NCBI RefSeq assembly: GCF_003347015.1
Contig: NZ_PNFB01000002.1
Coordinates: 348,890-412,889, forward strand
Direction of reading: 5' to 3'
Origin: Brachybacterium sp. YJGR34
Lineage (GTDB): Bacteria > Actinomycetota > Actinomycetes > Actinomycetales > Dermabacteraceae
DNA length: 64,000 nt
The notes beneath the pieces are model-generated. The model saw only the letters and a list, made by a program, of their open reading frames with translations, was not told the origin of the DNA and ran no database searches. The translations under genes and the position numbers were made by a program. Positions 51,966-59,868 of the stretch are shown here, piece after piece; positions within the stretch are counted from its first letter, which is position 1, and every line of letters begins with the position of its first letter.

Positions 51966-53834
51966 ATGTGTGGAATCGTCGGATACGCAGGCCCCCGAGC
52001 CTCTGCCCCCTCAACCCGTCCCGTGGACGTCGCCCTCCAGGGCCTCGCCCGCCTCGAGTACCGCGGTTACGACTCCGCGGGCGTCGCCGTGATCGACGAC
52101 GACGCCGTGCGCGTGACCAAGCGCGCCGGCAAGCTCGCCAACCTCCGTGAGGCGCTCGAGGGCGATGCCGGGACCAGCGGCCGCGTCTCCATCGCGCACA
52201 CCCGCTGGGCCACCCACGGCGCGCCCACCGACCTCAACGCCCACCCGCACCACGGCGGCCGTGAAGGCGAGCTGGCCCTCGTGCACAACGGCATCATCGA
52301 GAACTTCGCCGCCCTGCGCGCCGAGCTCGAGGGTCAGGGCTTCGCCTTCACCTCCGAGACCGACTCCGAGGCCGCCGCCCACCTGGTGGCCCGCGAGATG
52401 GAGCAGGCCGGGGACCTCACCGAGGCGATGCGCCGCGCCGCCGCCTCCCTCGAGGGGGCCTTCACCCTGCTGGCCGTGCACCGCGACGCCCCGGACACCG
52501 TGGTCGCCGCCCGCCGCAACTCCCCGCTGGTGGTGGGCCTGGGCGAGGGCGAGAACTTCCTCGGCTCCGATGTCGCCGCCTTCGTGGACTCCACCAAGGA
52601 AGCGCTCGAGATCGGCCAGGACCAGGTCGTCACCGTCACCGCCGATGCCGTCTCGATCATCGACTTCGCCGGCAACGAGGTCACCGACGCCAAGCGCTAC
52701 ACCATCGAGTGGGACGCCGCGGCGGCGCAGAAGGGCGGCTACCCGTCCTTCATGGCCAAGGAGATCCACGAGCAGCCCAGCGCCGTCGCGGACACCCTGC
52801 TGGGCCGCCTCGTCGACGGGGCGCTGCAGCTGGACGAGATGGACATCGACCCCTCCGTGCTGCGCAGCGTCGACAAGATCGTCGTGGTCGCCTGCGGCAC
52901 CGCCGCGAACGCCGGCGAGGTCGCGAAGTACGCGATCGAGCACTGGTGCCGCATCCCCACCGAGGTCGAGCTCGCCCACGAGTTCCGCTACCGCGACCCG
53001 GTCGTCACCGAGAAGACCCTGGTCGTGGCCATCTCGCAGTCCGGCGAGACGATGGACACCCTGATGGCCGTGCGCCACGCCCGCGAGCAGGGCGCGAAGG
53101 TCATCGCGATCTGCAACACCCGCGGCTCGACCATCCCCCGCGAGGCCGACGCCGCGCTGTACCTGCACGTCGGCCCCGAGATCGCGGTCGCCTCGACGAA
53201 GGCGTACCTGGGCCAGATCGCCGCCTGCTACCTGCTGGGCCTGTTCCTCGCGCAGGTGCGCGGCAACCTCTACCCCGATGAGATCGCCGCCCTCATGGAG
53301 GACCTCGAGAAGCTGCCGGAGCAGATCCAGCAGGTCCTCGACGGCGCCGGGCAGATCGAGACGCTCGCCGATCAGATGAAGGACGCCACGAGCGTGCTCT
53401 TCCTGGGGCGCCACGTCGGCTACCCCACCGCGATGGAGGGCGCCCTGAAGCTCAAGGAGCTCGCCTACATCCACGCCGAGGGCTTCGCCGCCGGCGAGCT
53501 CAAGCACGGCCCGATCGCGCTGATCGAGGAGGGCCAGCCGGTGTTCGTCATCGTCCCCTCCCCGAACGGCCGCCACTCGCTGCACTCCAAGGTGGTCTCC
53601 AACATCCAGGAGGTGCGCGCCCGCGGCGCCCGCACCCTGGTGATCGCCGAGGAGGGCGACGACGCGGTGCTGCCCTACGCCGACGAGGTGCTGCGGGTGC
53701 CCGCCACCCGCACCCTGTTCGCGGCGCTGCTGACCGTGATCCCGCTGCAGATCTTCGCCTGCGAGCTCGCCACGGCGAAGGGCCTGGACGTGGACCAGCC
53801 CCGCAACCTCGCCAAGTCCGTCACCGTCGAGTGA
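51966..53834 (+). CDS. glmS: Glutamine-fructose-6-phosphate aminotransferase (isomerizing)
   Basis: Makes glucosamine-6-phosphate from fructose-6-phosphate and glutamine. The start must be the ATG at 51966, since C2 (MCGIVGYAG) is the nucleophile once Met is removed; a GTG at 51957 would block it. The glutaminase domain (1 to about 240) has RLEYRGYDSAGVAV and HTRWATHGAPTDLNAHPH. Two SIS sugar-isomerase domains follow (CGTAANAGEVAKYAIE and SQSGETMDTLMAVRHA; FLGRHVGYPTAMEGALKLKE). The C-terminus LAKSVTVE is conserved. At 622 residues it is of normal length. Confidence 0.98.
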   Translation: MCGIVGYAGPRASAPSTRPVDVALQGLARLEYRGYDSAGVAVIDDDAVRVTKRAGKLANLREALEGDAGTSGRVSIAHTRWATHGAPTDLNAHPHHGGREGELALVHNGIIENFAALRAELEGQGFAFTSETDSEAAAHLVAREMEQAGDLTEAMRRAAASLEGAFTLLAVHRDAPDTVVAARRNSPLVVGLGEGENFLGSDVAAFVDSTKEALEIGQDQVVTVTADAVSIIDFAGNEVTDAKRYTIEWDAAAAQKGGYPSFMAKEIHEQPSAVADTLLGRLVDGALQLDEMDIDPSVLRSVDKIVVVACGTAANAGEVAKYAIEHWCRIPTEVELAHEFRYRDPVVTEKTLVVAISQSGETMDTLMAVRHAREQGAKVIAICNTRGSTIPREADAALYLHVGPEIAVASTKAYLGQIAACYLLGLFLAQVRGNLYPDEIAALMEDLEKLPEQIQQVLDGAGQIETLADQMKDATSVLFLGRHVGYPTAMEGALKLKELAYIHAEGFAAGELKHGPIALIEEGQPVFVIVPSPNGRHSLHSKVVSNIQEVRARGARTLVIAEEGDDAVLPYADEVLRVPATRTLFAALLTVIPLQIFACELATAKGLDVDQPRNLAKSVTVE

Positions 53835-53874
53835 CGGCCGCGGCACGGTCTCCCCGCGGACCGTCCGCGGGTGT

Positions 53875-53880
53875 GATACT
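53875..53880 (+). promoter_or_regulatory. -10 box for acpS (leaderless)
   Basis: GATACT, one mismatch from TATACT, six bases before the GTG at 53887. It would drive the acpS-nnr-alr-tsaE-tsaB-rimI run. Confidence 0.5.
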
Positions 53881-53886
53881 GCCCCG

Positions 53887-54345
53887 GTGACCTCCTTCCC
53901 GACCGCGAGCGCGGCGCCCGGCCCCGACGACAGCTTCGGGGGCCGGGCGTTCGCGCCCCGCGACGACGGCACCGTGGCCGGGGTGGGCATCGACGTGGTC
54001 GACATCCCGCGCCTGGCGGGGATGCTCGAGCGGACCCCCGCCCTGCTGGATCGCCTGTTCACCCCCGCGGAGCGCGGACTCTCCGACGCCTCCCGCGCGG
54101 CCCGCGTGGCCGCCAAGGAGGCGGTGGGCAAGGCGCTCGGCGCCCCCGGGGACTTCTCCTGGCAGGACGTGACCGTGCGGCGCACCGCGGCGCGCCGCCC
54201 CTACCTGCAGCTGCGCGGTGCAACATTGCGCGCGGCCGAGGAGCAGGGCGTGGCCCATCTGCACCTGTCCCTCACGCACGACGGCAGCATCGCCACCGCG
54301 ATCGTGATCGCCGAGCGGTCCGACGAGCCGGGCGGCGCCTCATGA
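53887..54345 (+). CDS. acpS: Holo-[acyl-carrier-protein] synthase
   Basis: Transfers phosphopantetheine from CoA to ACP. The 152-residue protein has the metal ligands D36 (VGIDVVDIPRL) and E78 (AAKEAVGKALG), and the C-terminal LHLSLTHDGSIATAIVI strand. A 30-residue Pro/Gly/Asp-rich N-terminal tail is additional to the family core. It overlaps nnr by four bases. The usual link of acpS with nnr and alr is kept. Confidence 0.94.
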   Translation: MTSFPTASAAPGPDDSFGGRAFAPRDDGTVAGVGIDVVDIPRLAGMLERTPALLDRLFTPAERGLSDASRAARVAAKEAVGKALGAPGDFSWQDVTVRRTAARRPYLQLRGATLRAAEEQGVAHLHLSLTHDGSIATAIVIAERSDEPGGAS

Positions 54346-55856
54346 TCCGCGCGCACAGCGCCGAGCAGGTCCGCGCGGCCGAGGCCCCGCTGCTCGCCGC
54401 GGGCGACCCGCTCATGCTCCGCGCCGCCCGCGCCCTCGCCGAGCGCACCCGTCGGCGCCTCGCCGGTGCCCCCGCCGCGGGCCCGCGCGTTCTCGTCCTC
54501 GCCGGCTCCGGTGCCAACGGCGGGGACGGGCTGCACGCCGCCGCCCTCCTGCGCCGCGAGGGGATCGGGGCCGACGCGATCCTCACCGCGGAGCGCCACC
54601 ACACCGGCGGCGCCGCCGCGCTCGAGGACGCCGGCGGCACGCTGCACGCCCTGGACGATCTGACGCCCGAGGAGCTCGCGGAGCTGCTGGCCGGCGCGGA
54701 GCTCGTGCTCGATGCGATCCTCGGGATCGGCGGCCGGCCGGCGGTGCCCCCGCCGCTGCGCCCCCTGCTGGAGGCCGTGCGGTGCAGCGCGGTGCCGGTC
54801 CTCGCGGTGGACCTGCCCAGCTTCGTGGACGCCACCACCGGGGAGACCGCCCCCGAGGCGCTGCGCGCGGCGGAGACGGTGACCTTCGGCGCCCTCAAGG
54901 CCGGCGCACTGCTGCCCGGCGGTGCCGAGCGCTGCGGGGAGCTCCACCTGGTCGACCTCGGCCTGGCGCCGCACTTGGGGGAGACCCCGTCCCTGCTGCG
55001 GCTCGAGGACGCCGACGTCCGCGTCCTGTTCCCGCACCCTCCGCGGGAGGCCACCAAGTACAGCCGCGGCGTGGTCGCGCTCGCCGCGGGCTCCGAGCAG
55101 TACCCGGGCGCCGCCGTGCTCGCCGCCTCCGGCGCGGCCCGCGCGGGCGCCGGGATGGTGCGCTGCCTCGCCCCGCAGAGCGTGCTGGACCTCGTCCTCC
55201 GCGAGCGCCCCGAGGTGGTCGGCCACCCCGTGCAGCCCACCACCTTGGACCCCTCCTCCCTGCACCTGGAGGACACCGGCCGCATCGGCGCGCTCGTGGT
55301 GGGACCGGGCCTGCCGGGGACGGATCCGCGGGCCCGGGCGGGGGCGGCGCTGCTCTGCCGCGGAGACCGCTTCTCGCGGGGCGTGCTCGATGCGGGCGCG
55401 CTCGAGGCGATCGGTGCGGAGGACCGCTTCGGCCCGGACGTCGTCCTCACCCCGCACGCCGGCGAGGCCGCGCGCCTCGCCCGCCGCCTGGGCGCCGATC
55501 CGGACCGGCCCCCGCCCCTGCTCGCGGCCGCGCTCGCCTCCCTCACCGGGGCGACCGTGCTGCTCAAGGGGCCGATCACGGTGATCGCGCCGGGCGACGG
55601 CGGTCCCCTGCGCTCTCAGGAGGACGGGACCGCGCAGCTGGCGAGTGCCGGCACCGGCGACGTCCTCGCGGGAGTGCTCGGCACCCTGCTCGCCGCCGGT
55701 CTGCCCGGGCCGGACGCCGCCGCGGTCGCCGCGATCCTGCACGGCCGCGCGGGGCGCCTCGCCTCCCGCGACGGCCTGGTGCCGCTGGTCGCACTCGAGG
55801 TGGCCGGGCGCCTCCCCGACGCGCTGGCGACTATCCTGGCTCCCGCCCCGCAGTGA
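54342..55856 (+). CDS. nnr: Bifunctional NAD(P)H-hydrate epimerase / ADP-dependent dehydratase
   Basis: Repairs damaged hydrated NAD(P)H. The 504-residue protein has the YjeF-N epimerase domain (about 1-215; VLVLAGSGANGGDGLHAAAL, then VLAVDLPSFVDATTGE). The C-terminal ribokinase-like dehydratase domain (about 225-504) has YSRGVVALAAGSEQYPGAAV, VLTPHAGEAARL and ASAGTGDVLAGVLGTLL. The SRGVV-type motif and the G-T-G-D loop are the dehydratase marks. Start overlaps the acpS stop; alr follows after 13 bases. Confidence 0.94.
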   Translation: MIRAHSAEQVRAAEAPLLAAGDPLMLRAARALAERTRRRLAGAPAAGPRVLVLAGSGANGGDGLHAAALLRREGIGADAILTAERHHTGGAAALEDAGGTLHALDDLTPEELAELLAGAELVLDAILGIGGRPAVPPPLRPLLEAVRCSAVPVLAVDLPSFVDATTGETAPEALRAAETVTFGALKAGALLPGGAERCGELHLVDLGLAPHLGETPSLLRLEDADVRVLFPHPPREATKYSRGVVALAAGSEQYPGAAVLAASGAARAGAGMVRCLAPQSVLDLVLRERPEVVGHPVQPTTLDPSSLHLEDTGRIGALVVGPGLPGTDPRARAGAALLCRGDRFSRGVLDAGALEAIGAEDRFGPDVVLTPHAGEAARLARRLGADPDRPPPLLAAALASLTGATVLLKGPITVIAPGDGGPLRSQEDGTAQLASAGTGDVLAGVLGTLLAAGLPGPDAAAVAAILHGRAGRLASRDGLVPLVALEVAGRLPDALATILAPAPQ

Positions 55857-55869
55857 GCGAAGGAGTTCG

Positions 55870-57042
55870 ATGAGCATCCCGATCCCCGCCGAGGACCCTC
55901 GGCATCTGCCCAATCGGGCGGTGATCGACCCCTCGGCGATCACGCAGAACACGCGCGCCCTGGGCACCCTGCTCGAGGAGCAGACCGCCCTGATGGCGGT
56001 GGTGAAGGCCGACGGCTACGGGCACGGCATGCTGACCGCCGCGCGCGCCGCGATCGAGGGCGGCGCGACCTGGCTGGGCGTCGCCCATCCGGCGAGCGCC
56101 CTCGCCCTGGCCCGCGCGGACCTCGAGGTGCAGATCCTCACCTGGCTGTACGAGCCGCACACCGCGAGGACGGTGCTGCCGCAGGTGATCGGCTCCGGGG
56201 TCGATGTGTCCGTCGGCTCCGCGGAGATGCTCGCGCTGGTCTCCGAGGCGGCGCGGGCGGCCGATCGCCGCGCCCGCGTCCACCTCAAGATCGACACCGG
56301 CATGGGGCGCAACGGGGTGATGCCCTGGCAGATCCGGGAGATCGGCGCCGCCGTGCGGGAGGACGACTTCCTGCAGCTCACCGCGACCTGGACCCATCTG
56401 ACCAGTGCGGACGACCCGGCGGATCCCGTCACCGATCAGCAGGTCGAGCTGTTCGACTCCGCCTGCGCGGCCCTCGAGGACGAGGTGGGCCCGATCCCGC
56501 TGCAGCACCTCGCGAACTCCGCGGCGACCCTCACGCGGCCCGACCTGCATCGCGACATCGTGCGGCCCGGCATCGCGCTGTACGGCTACCCGCCGGTGGC
56601 CACCGACGTCCCGCTGCGCCCGGCGATGACGCTGACCAGCCGCCTCGCGCTGGTCAAGGACGTCCCGGAGGGCCAGAGCATCGGCTACGGCCGGATCAGC
56701 ACCACCGAACGGGCCACCCGCCTGGGCCTGGTCCCCATCGGCTACGCCGACGGGCTCCACCGGGAGGCCAGCGACCGTGCCGAGGTGCTCGTGCGCACCG
56801 ACTCCGGGGATCATCGCGTCCCGCAGGTGGGGCGGATCAGCATGGACCAGATCGTCGTCGACCTGGGGCCGGCCGCCGATGCCCGCCCCGGCGACGAGGT
56901 GCTCCTCTTCGGCGACTCCGGGGGAGCGCCCAACGCCCCCTGGGCGCCCACCGCGGACGAGTGGGCCCGGGCCGCCGGGACGATCCCCTACGAGGTCCTC
57001 ACCTCCGTCTCCGGGCGCGTCACCCGCGAGGTGCGCGGATGA
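55870..57042 (+). CDS. alr: Alanine racemase
   Basis: Makes D-alanine for peptidoglycan. The 390-residue PLP enzyme has the cofactor lysine K46 in AVVKADGYGHGML, the second catalytic Y273 in SIGYGRIS, the helix HLKIDTGMGRNGVMP, and VGRISMDQIVVDLG. It has the normal barrel plus beta-domain length. AAGGAGTTCG precedes the ATG. It overlaps tsaE by four bases. Confidence 0.96.
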   Translation: MSIPIPAEDPRHLPNRAVIDPSAITQNTRALGTLLEEQTALMAVVKADGYGHGMLTAARAAIEGGATWLGVAHPASALALARADLEVQILTWLYEPHTARTVLPQVIGSGVDVSVGSAEMLALVSEAARAADRRARVHLKIDTGMGRNGVMPWQIREIGAAVREDDFLQLTATWTHLTSADDPADPVTDQQVELFDSACAALEDEVGPIPLQHLANSAATLTRPDLHRDIVRPGIALYGYPPVATDVPLRPAMTLTSRLALVKDVPEGQSIGYGRISTTERATRLGLVPIGYADGLHREASDRAEVLVRTDSGDHRVPQVGRISMDQIVVDLGPAADARPGDEVLLFGDSGGAPNAPWAPTADEWARAAGTIPYEVLTSVSGRVTREVRG

Positions 57043-57641
57043 GCGCCGGGGACGTCCGGGGCGGGAGCGCGCTGGAGATGCGCACGCGGGACCCGGAGGG
57101 AACGCGCACCCTCGCCCGTGCGCTCGCCGCCGTGCTGCGGGCCGGGGACCTGGTGGTCCTGGACGGCCCCCTCGGCGCCGGCAAGACCACCTTCACGCAG
57201 GGCCTCGGGGCCGGGCTGGGGGTGCGCGGCCCCGTCGCCTCCCCGACCTTCGTCATCGAGCGGGTCCACCCCAGCCTGGGCGGCGGACCGGATCTGGTGC
57301 ACGTGGACGCGTACCGCCTGGCCGGGGGAGGGGACATCGACGACCTCGACCTGGAGGCGGATCTCGATCGTGCCGTGACCGTGGTCGAGTGGGGTCGCGA
57401 CCACGTGGAGCACCTCGTGGACTCCTTCCTGCGCGTCGAGCTGGAGCGTCCCGACGCGGTCGAAGACCCCGAGGACCCCGACGAGCCGCGCACGTTGCGC
57501 CTGGTGCCGTACGGCTCCCGCTGGGACGAGGCCGCGCTCGAGGAGCTCGAGGCGGCGCTCGCCGCGATCACCGGGCCCGACGGCCTCGTGGACCCCGACC
57601 GTTCGGACGCCCCGTCCGCCCCTGCCGAAGGAGATCTCTGA
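57039..57641 (+). CDS. tsaE: tRNA threonylcarbamoyladenosine biosynthesis ATPase TsaE
   Basis: ATPase that resets the TsaB-TsaD complex in t6A37 tRNA modification. The 200-residue protein has the P-loop DGPLGAGKTTFTQGLG with K49, the switch segment SPTFVIERVHP, and VHVDAYRL then VVEWGRD (Walker B-like). It is longer than the usual 150-160, with a 12-residue N-tail and an acidic C-terminal extension of about 45 residues. It overlaps both alr and tsaB. Confidence 0.94.
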   Translation: MSAGDVRGGSALEMRTRDPEGTRTLARALAAVLRAGDLVVLDGPLGAGKTTFTQGLGAGLGVRGPVASPTFVIERVHPSLGGGPDLVHVDAYRLAGGGDIDDLDLEADLDRAVTVVEWGRDHVEHLVDSFLRVELERPDAVEDPEDPDEPRTLRLVPYGSRWDEAALEELEAALAAITGPDGLVDPDRSDAPSAPAEGDL

Positions 57642-58345
57642 TGCTGCTGGGCATCGACACCTCGGGTGCCGTGAGCACCGCCGTCGCCCGCGGGGAGCTG
57701 ACCGGCCCCGCCCCCGAGATCCTCGCGGTGCGCTCCGATCAGCGCTCCCGCCACCACGACGAGGTGCTGCTCGCACTGATCGAGGAGACGCTGGACGCCG
57801 CCGGCGTCCGGCGCGACGAGCTCACGGGCGTCGTCGTGGGCCGCGGGCCCGGGCCGTTCACGGGCCTGCGCGTGGGCCTGGTCTCCGCCCGCAGCATCGC
57901 GGCCGTGCTCGGGGTGCCGCTGCACGGGCTGAGCTCCCTGGACGCCCTGGCCCACCAGGCGCTGGCCCAGCACGGCGCCGGAGCGGGGGAGGAGGTCACC
58001 GTGGGTGTCGCGCTGGACGCGCGCCGCCGCGAGGTCTACCACGCCCGCTACCGTCGCACGGCCGACGGCGCGATCCTGCGCGAGGCGGAGCCCGCGGTCG
58101 ATGCCCCGGCCGAAGTCGCCGCGGAGCTCACCGCCTGCGACCTACTCGTCGGCTCCGGCACCACCCTGTACCCGGAGCTGCTGCCGGCGAGCGCGGATCT
58201 CGTCCATGCCGACGCCGGGCACCTGATCCTCGCGGCGGCGACGCTCGCGGCCCGGGGCCTCGACCTCTCGGGCACCGAGCCGATGTATCTGCGCGATCCC
58301 GACGCCGCCAAGCCCACCGCGCGCAAGAGCGCCCTGGGCCGCTGA
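57641..58345 (+). CDS. tsaB: tRNA threonylcarbamoyladenosine biosynthesis protein TsaB
   Basis: Non-catalytic ASKHA-fold partner of TsaD in t6A synthesis. The 234-residue protein starts MLLGIDTSGAVSTAVARGEL and contains VVGRGPGPFTGLRVGLVSAR and LHGLSSLDALAHQAL, typical of TsaB. It lacks the metal-binding HxxxH of TsaD, as expected. Its ATG shares one base with the tsaE stop, and AGGAGATC is the ribosome-binding site. rimI follows after one base; tsaD does not follow rimI. Confidence 0.94.
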   Translation: MLLGIDTSGAVSTAVARGELTGPAPEILAVRSDQRSRHHDEVLLALIEETLDAAGVRRDELTGVVVGRGPGPFTGLRVGLVSARSIAAVLGVPLHGLSSLDALAHQALAQHGAGAGEEVTVGVALDARRREVYHARYRRTADGAILREAEPAVDAPAEVAAELTACDLLVGSGTTLYPELLPASADLVHADAGHLILAAATLAARGLDLSGTEPMYLRDPDAAKPTARKSALGR

Positions 58346-58346
58346 C

Positions 58347-58898
58347 ATGACCGGCGCCGACCGCGCGGTCCCCGGCGCAGGCGAGGGGACCGGCGGAGCG
58401 TCCGACTGGGCCCTGCGGCCCGCCGGCCTCGAGGACATCGAGGAGATCGCCGCCGCGGAGCTGGAGCTGTTCCCCGACGAGGCCTGGTCGCCCCTGCAGC
58501 TGGCCGAGGAGATCGGCCACCCCTCGCGGCGCTACGTGATCGCGGCCCGGGGCGCCGACGCCTCCGGAGCCCTGCTGGGCTATGCCGGGATCATGCTCGC
58601 CGGCGAGCTCGCGGACCTGCACACCATCGGCACGCGCTGCGAGGGCCGCGGCATCGGCCGTGCCCTGCTCGCCTGGTGCGAGGAGCAGGCCCGCGAGGGC
58701 GGCGCCGAGCGGATGCTGCTCGAGGTGCGGGAGGACAACGCCCGGGCGCGGAGCGTCTACGCGGCCGCCGGCTACCGCGAGATCGACCGACGCCGCGGCT
58801 ACTACCGGATCCGCGGCCGGGCGATCGACGCGATCGTCATGGAGCGGACGCTCGCCGCCTCCGCGCCGCCGGCGCCCGGCCCGCCCTCCGTCAGCTGA
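58347..58898 (+). CDS. rimI: Ribosomal protein S18 alanine N-acetyltransferase RimI
   Basis: GNAT acetyltransferase, 183 residues. The acetyl-CoA loop is RCEGRGIGRALLAWCEEQA near 95-110. VREDNARARSVYAAAGYREI and RRGYYRIRGRAIDAIVMERT complete the RimI-like C-terminal part, including the Tyr pair. A 20-residue Gly-rich N-tail precedes the domain. The gene is placed with tsaB, as usual. Its last eight bases overlap the convergent phosphotransferase gene. Confidence 0.92.
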   Translation: MTGADRAVPGAGEGTGGASDWALRPAGLEDIEEIAAAELELFPDEAWSPLQLAEEIGHPSRRYVIAARGADASGALLGYAGIMLAGELADLHTIGTRCEGRGIGRALLAWCEEQAREGGAERMLLEVREDNARARSVYAAAGYREIDRRRGYYRIRGRAIDAIVMERTLAASAPPAPGPPSVS

Positions 58899-59868
58899 GC
58901 AGCGGCGCGAGGTAGCCGCCCTCGTCCTCGAGCAGGCCGGTGAGCAGACGGCTGGGGCGCCAGTCCTCGGCGGGTTCGTCGAGGTCGTCGTGGCCGATCC
59001 AGATGTCGAGGTCGCGGAGCTGGTCGAGGACCGCGGCGCCGTGGAGCAGCGCGCGGCCGTGCACCGGATCCCTGTGCTCTGCGGCGATCCGCACCGCGGC
59101 GGCGCCCGCCTCCGTGTCGACGAGGTGGCCGTCCTCGGTGACGCGGGCCTCGCAGATCAGCCGGCATAGGTCGATCTCGACGGGGCCGAGCACGGCGAAC
59201 TCCACGTCCAGCAAGGCGACGACCTCCCCGTCCCACAGGGCGTTCATCAGGGCGAGGTCACCGTGGTTCACGACCTGCCTGGTCGCGGCGGCGGCCCGGA
59301 CGTAGTCCTCGAGGAGACCACGGAGCCGGGACCGCTGGTTGTCGGAGAACCCCAGCGCGGCGTCGGCGCGCCGGGCCGCGGCCAGGGCATCGTCCGTCGT
59401 CGCCGGGACGAAGCCCCCGCTCGCGGGGACCAGCCCTCGGAGGGAGTCGCTCGCGGCGTGCATGAACCGCACTCGCGCCCACAGCTGGTGGACCGCCTGT
59501 CGCTGCTCCGCCGGATCCAGCTCCGACCAGGACTCGCCGAGGTTGCGGCCGGGGACTTCCGCGGTGACGATCCAGCCGTGACCTTCGGCCGAGCCCGCCC
59601 CGAGGATCTCCGGGTGGCCGATCTCCGCCGGCAGCGCGCGAATCAGAGCGGCCTCGTGCGACATGTCGCTGGGCGCGGTGGCGATCCGCACGGCGATGCC
59701 GTCGCCGACCCACGTCGCGTTCGAGTAGCCGTTCGCGCGCCGCATCCGCGCGAGCTCTCCGCCGTGGGCGGCCGCGATCTCGGCCGCCAGAGATCGGACG
59801 TGAACGGCGTGGGCCGGGTCGCGATGTCGATCCAGCGGATGGACGTCCTCGTCGAGCCCGGGCGTCAC
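58891..59868 (-). CDS. Aminoglycoside phosphotransferase (APH)-family kinase
   Basis: A 325-residue protein kinase-like-fold phosphotransferase. The catalytic loop is VVNHGDLALMNALW (HGDxxxxN) and the metal Asp is in VVALLDVEFAVLGPVEIDLC. The N-lobe has RMRRANGYSNATWVGDGIAV and a HEAALIRALP helix. The substrate may be an aminoglycoside, a sugar, homoserine or other; nothing specifies it. GTG at 59868 overlaps the stop of the ABC permease (GTGA), so it is the third gene of that operon. Confidence 0.87.
   Translation of the reverse strand: MTPGLDEDVHPLDRHRDPAHAVHVRSLAAEIAAAHGGELARMRRANGYSNATWVGDGIAVRIATAPSDMSHEAALIRALPAEIGHPEILGAGSAEGHGWIVTAEVPGRNLGESWSELDPAEQRQAVHQLWARVRFMHAASDSLRGLVPASGGFVPATTDDALAAARRADAALGFSDNQRSRLRGLLEDYVRAAAATRQVVNHGDLALMNALWDGEVVALLDVEFAVLGPVEIDLCRLICEARVTEDGHLVDTEAGAAAVRIAAEHRDPVHGRALLHGAAVLDQLRDLDIWIGHDDLDEPAEDWRPSRLLTGLLEDEGGYLAPLLS

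Noticed and set aside
57121..57185. Searched for tRNA, tmRNA and CRISPR signals throughout, with attention to gaps over 100 bases
   Set aside because: No cloverleaf, no CCA-ended stem set and no spaced direct repeats were found. The only tandem repeat has no spacers and lies at 34015-34238.
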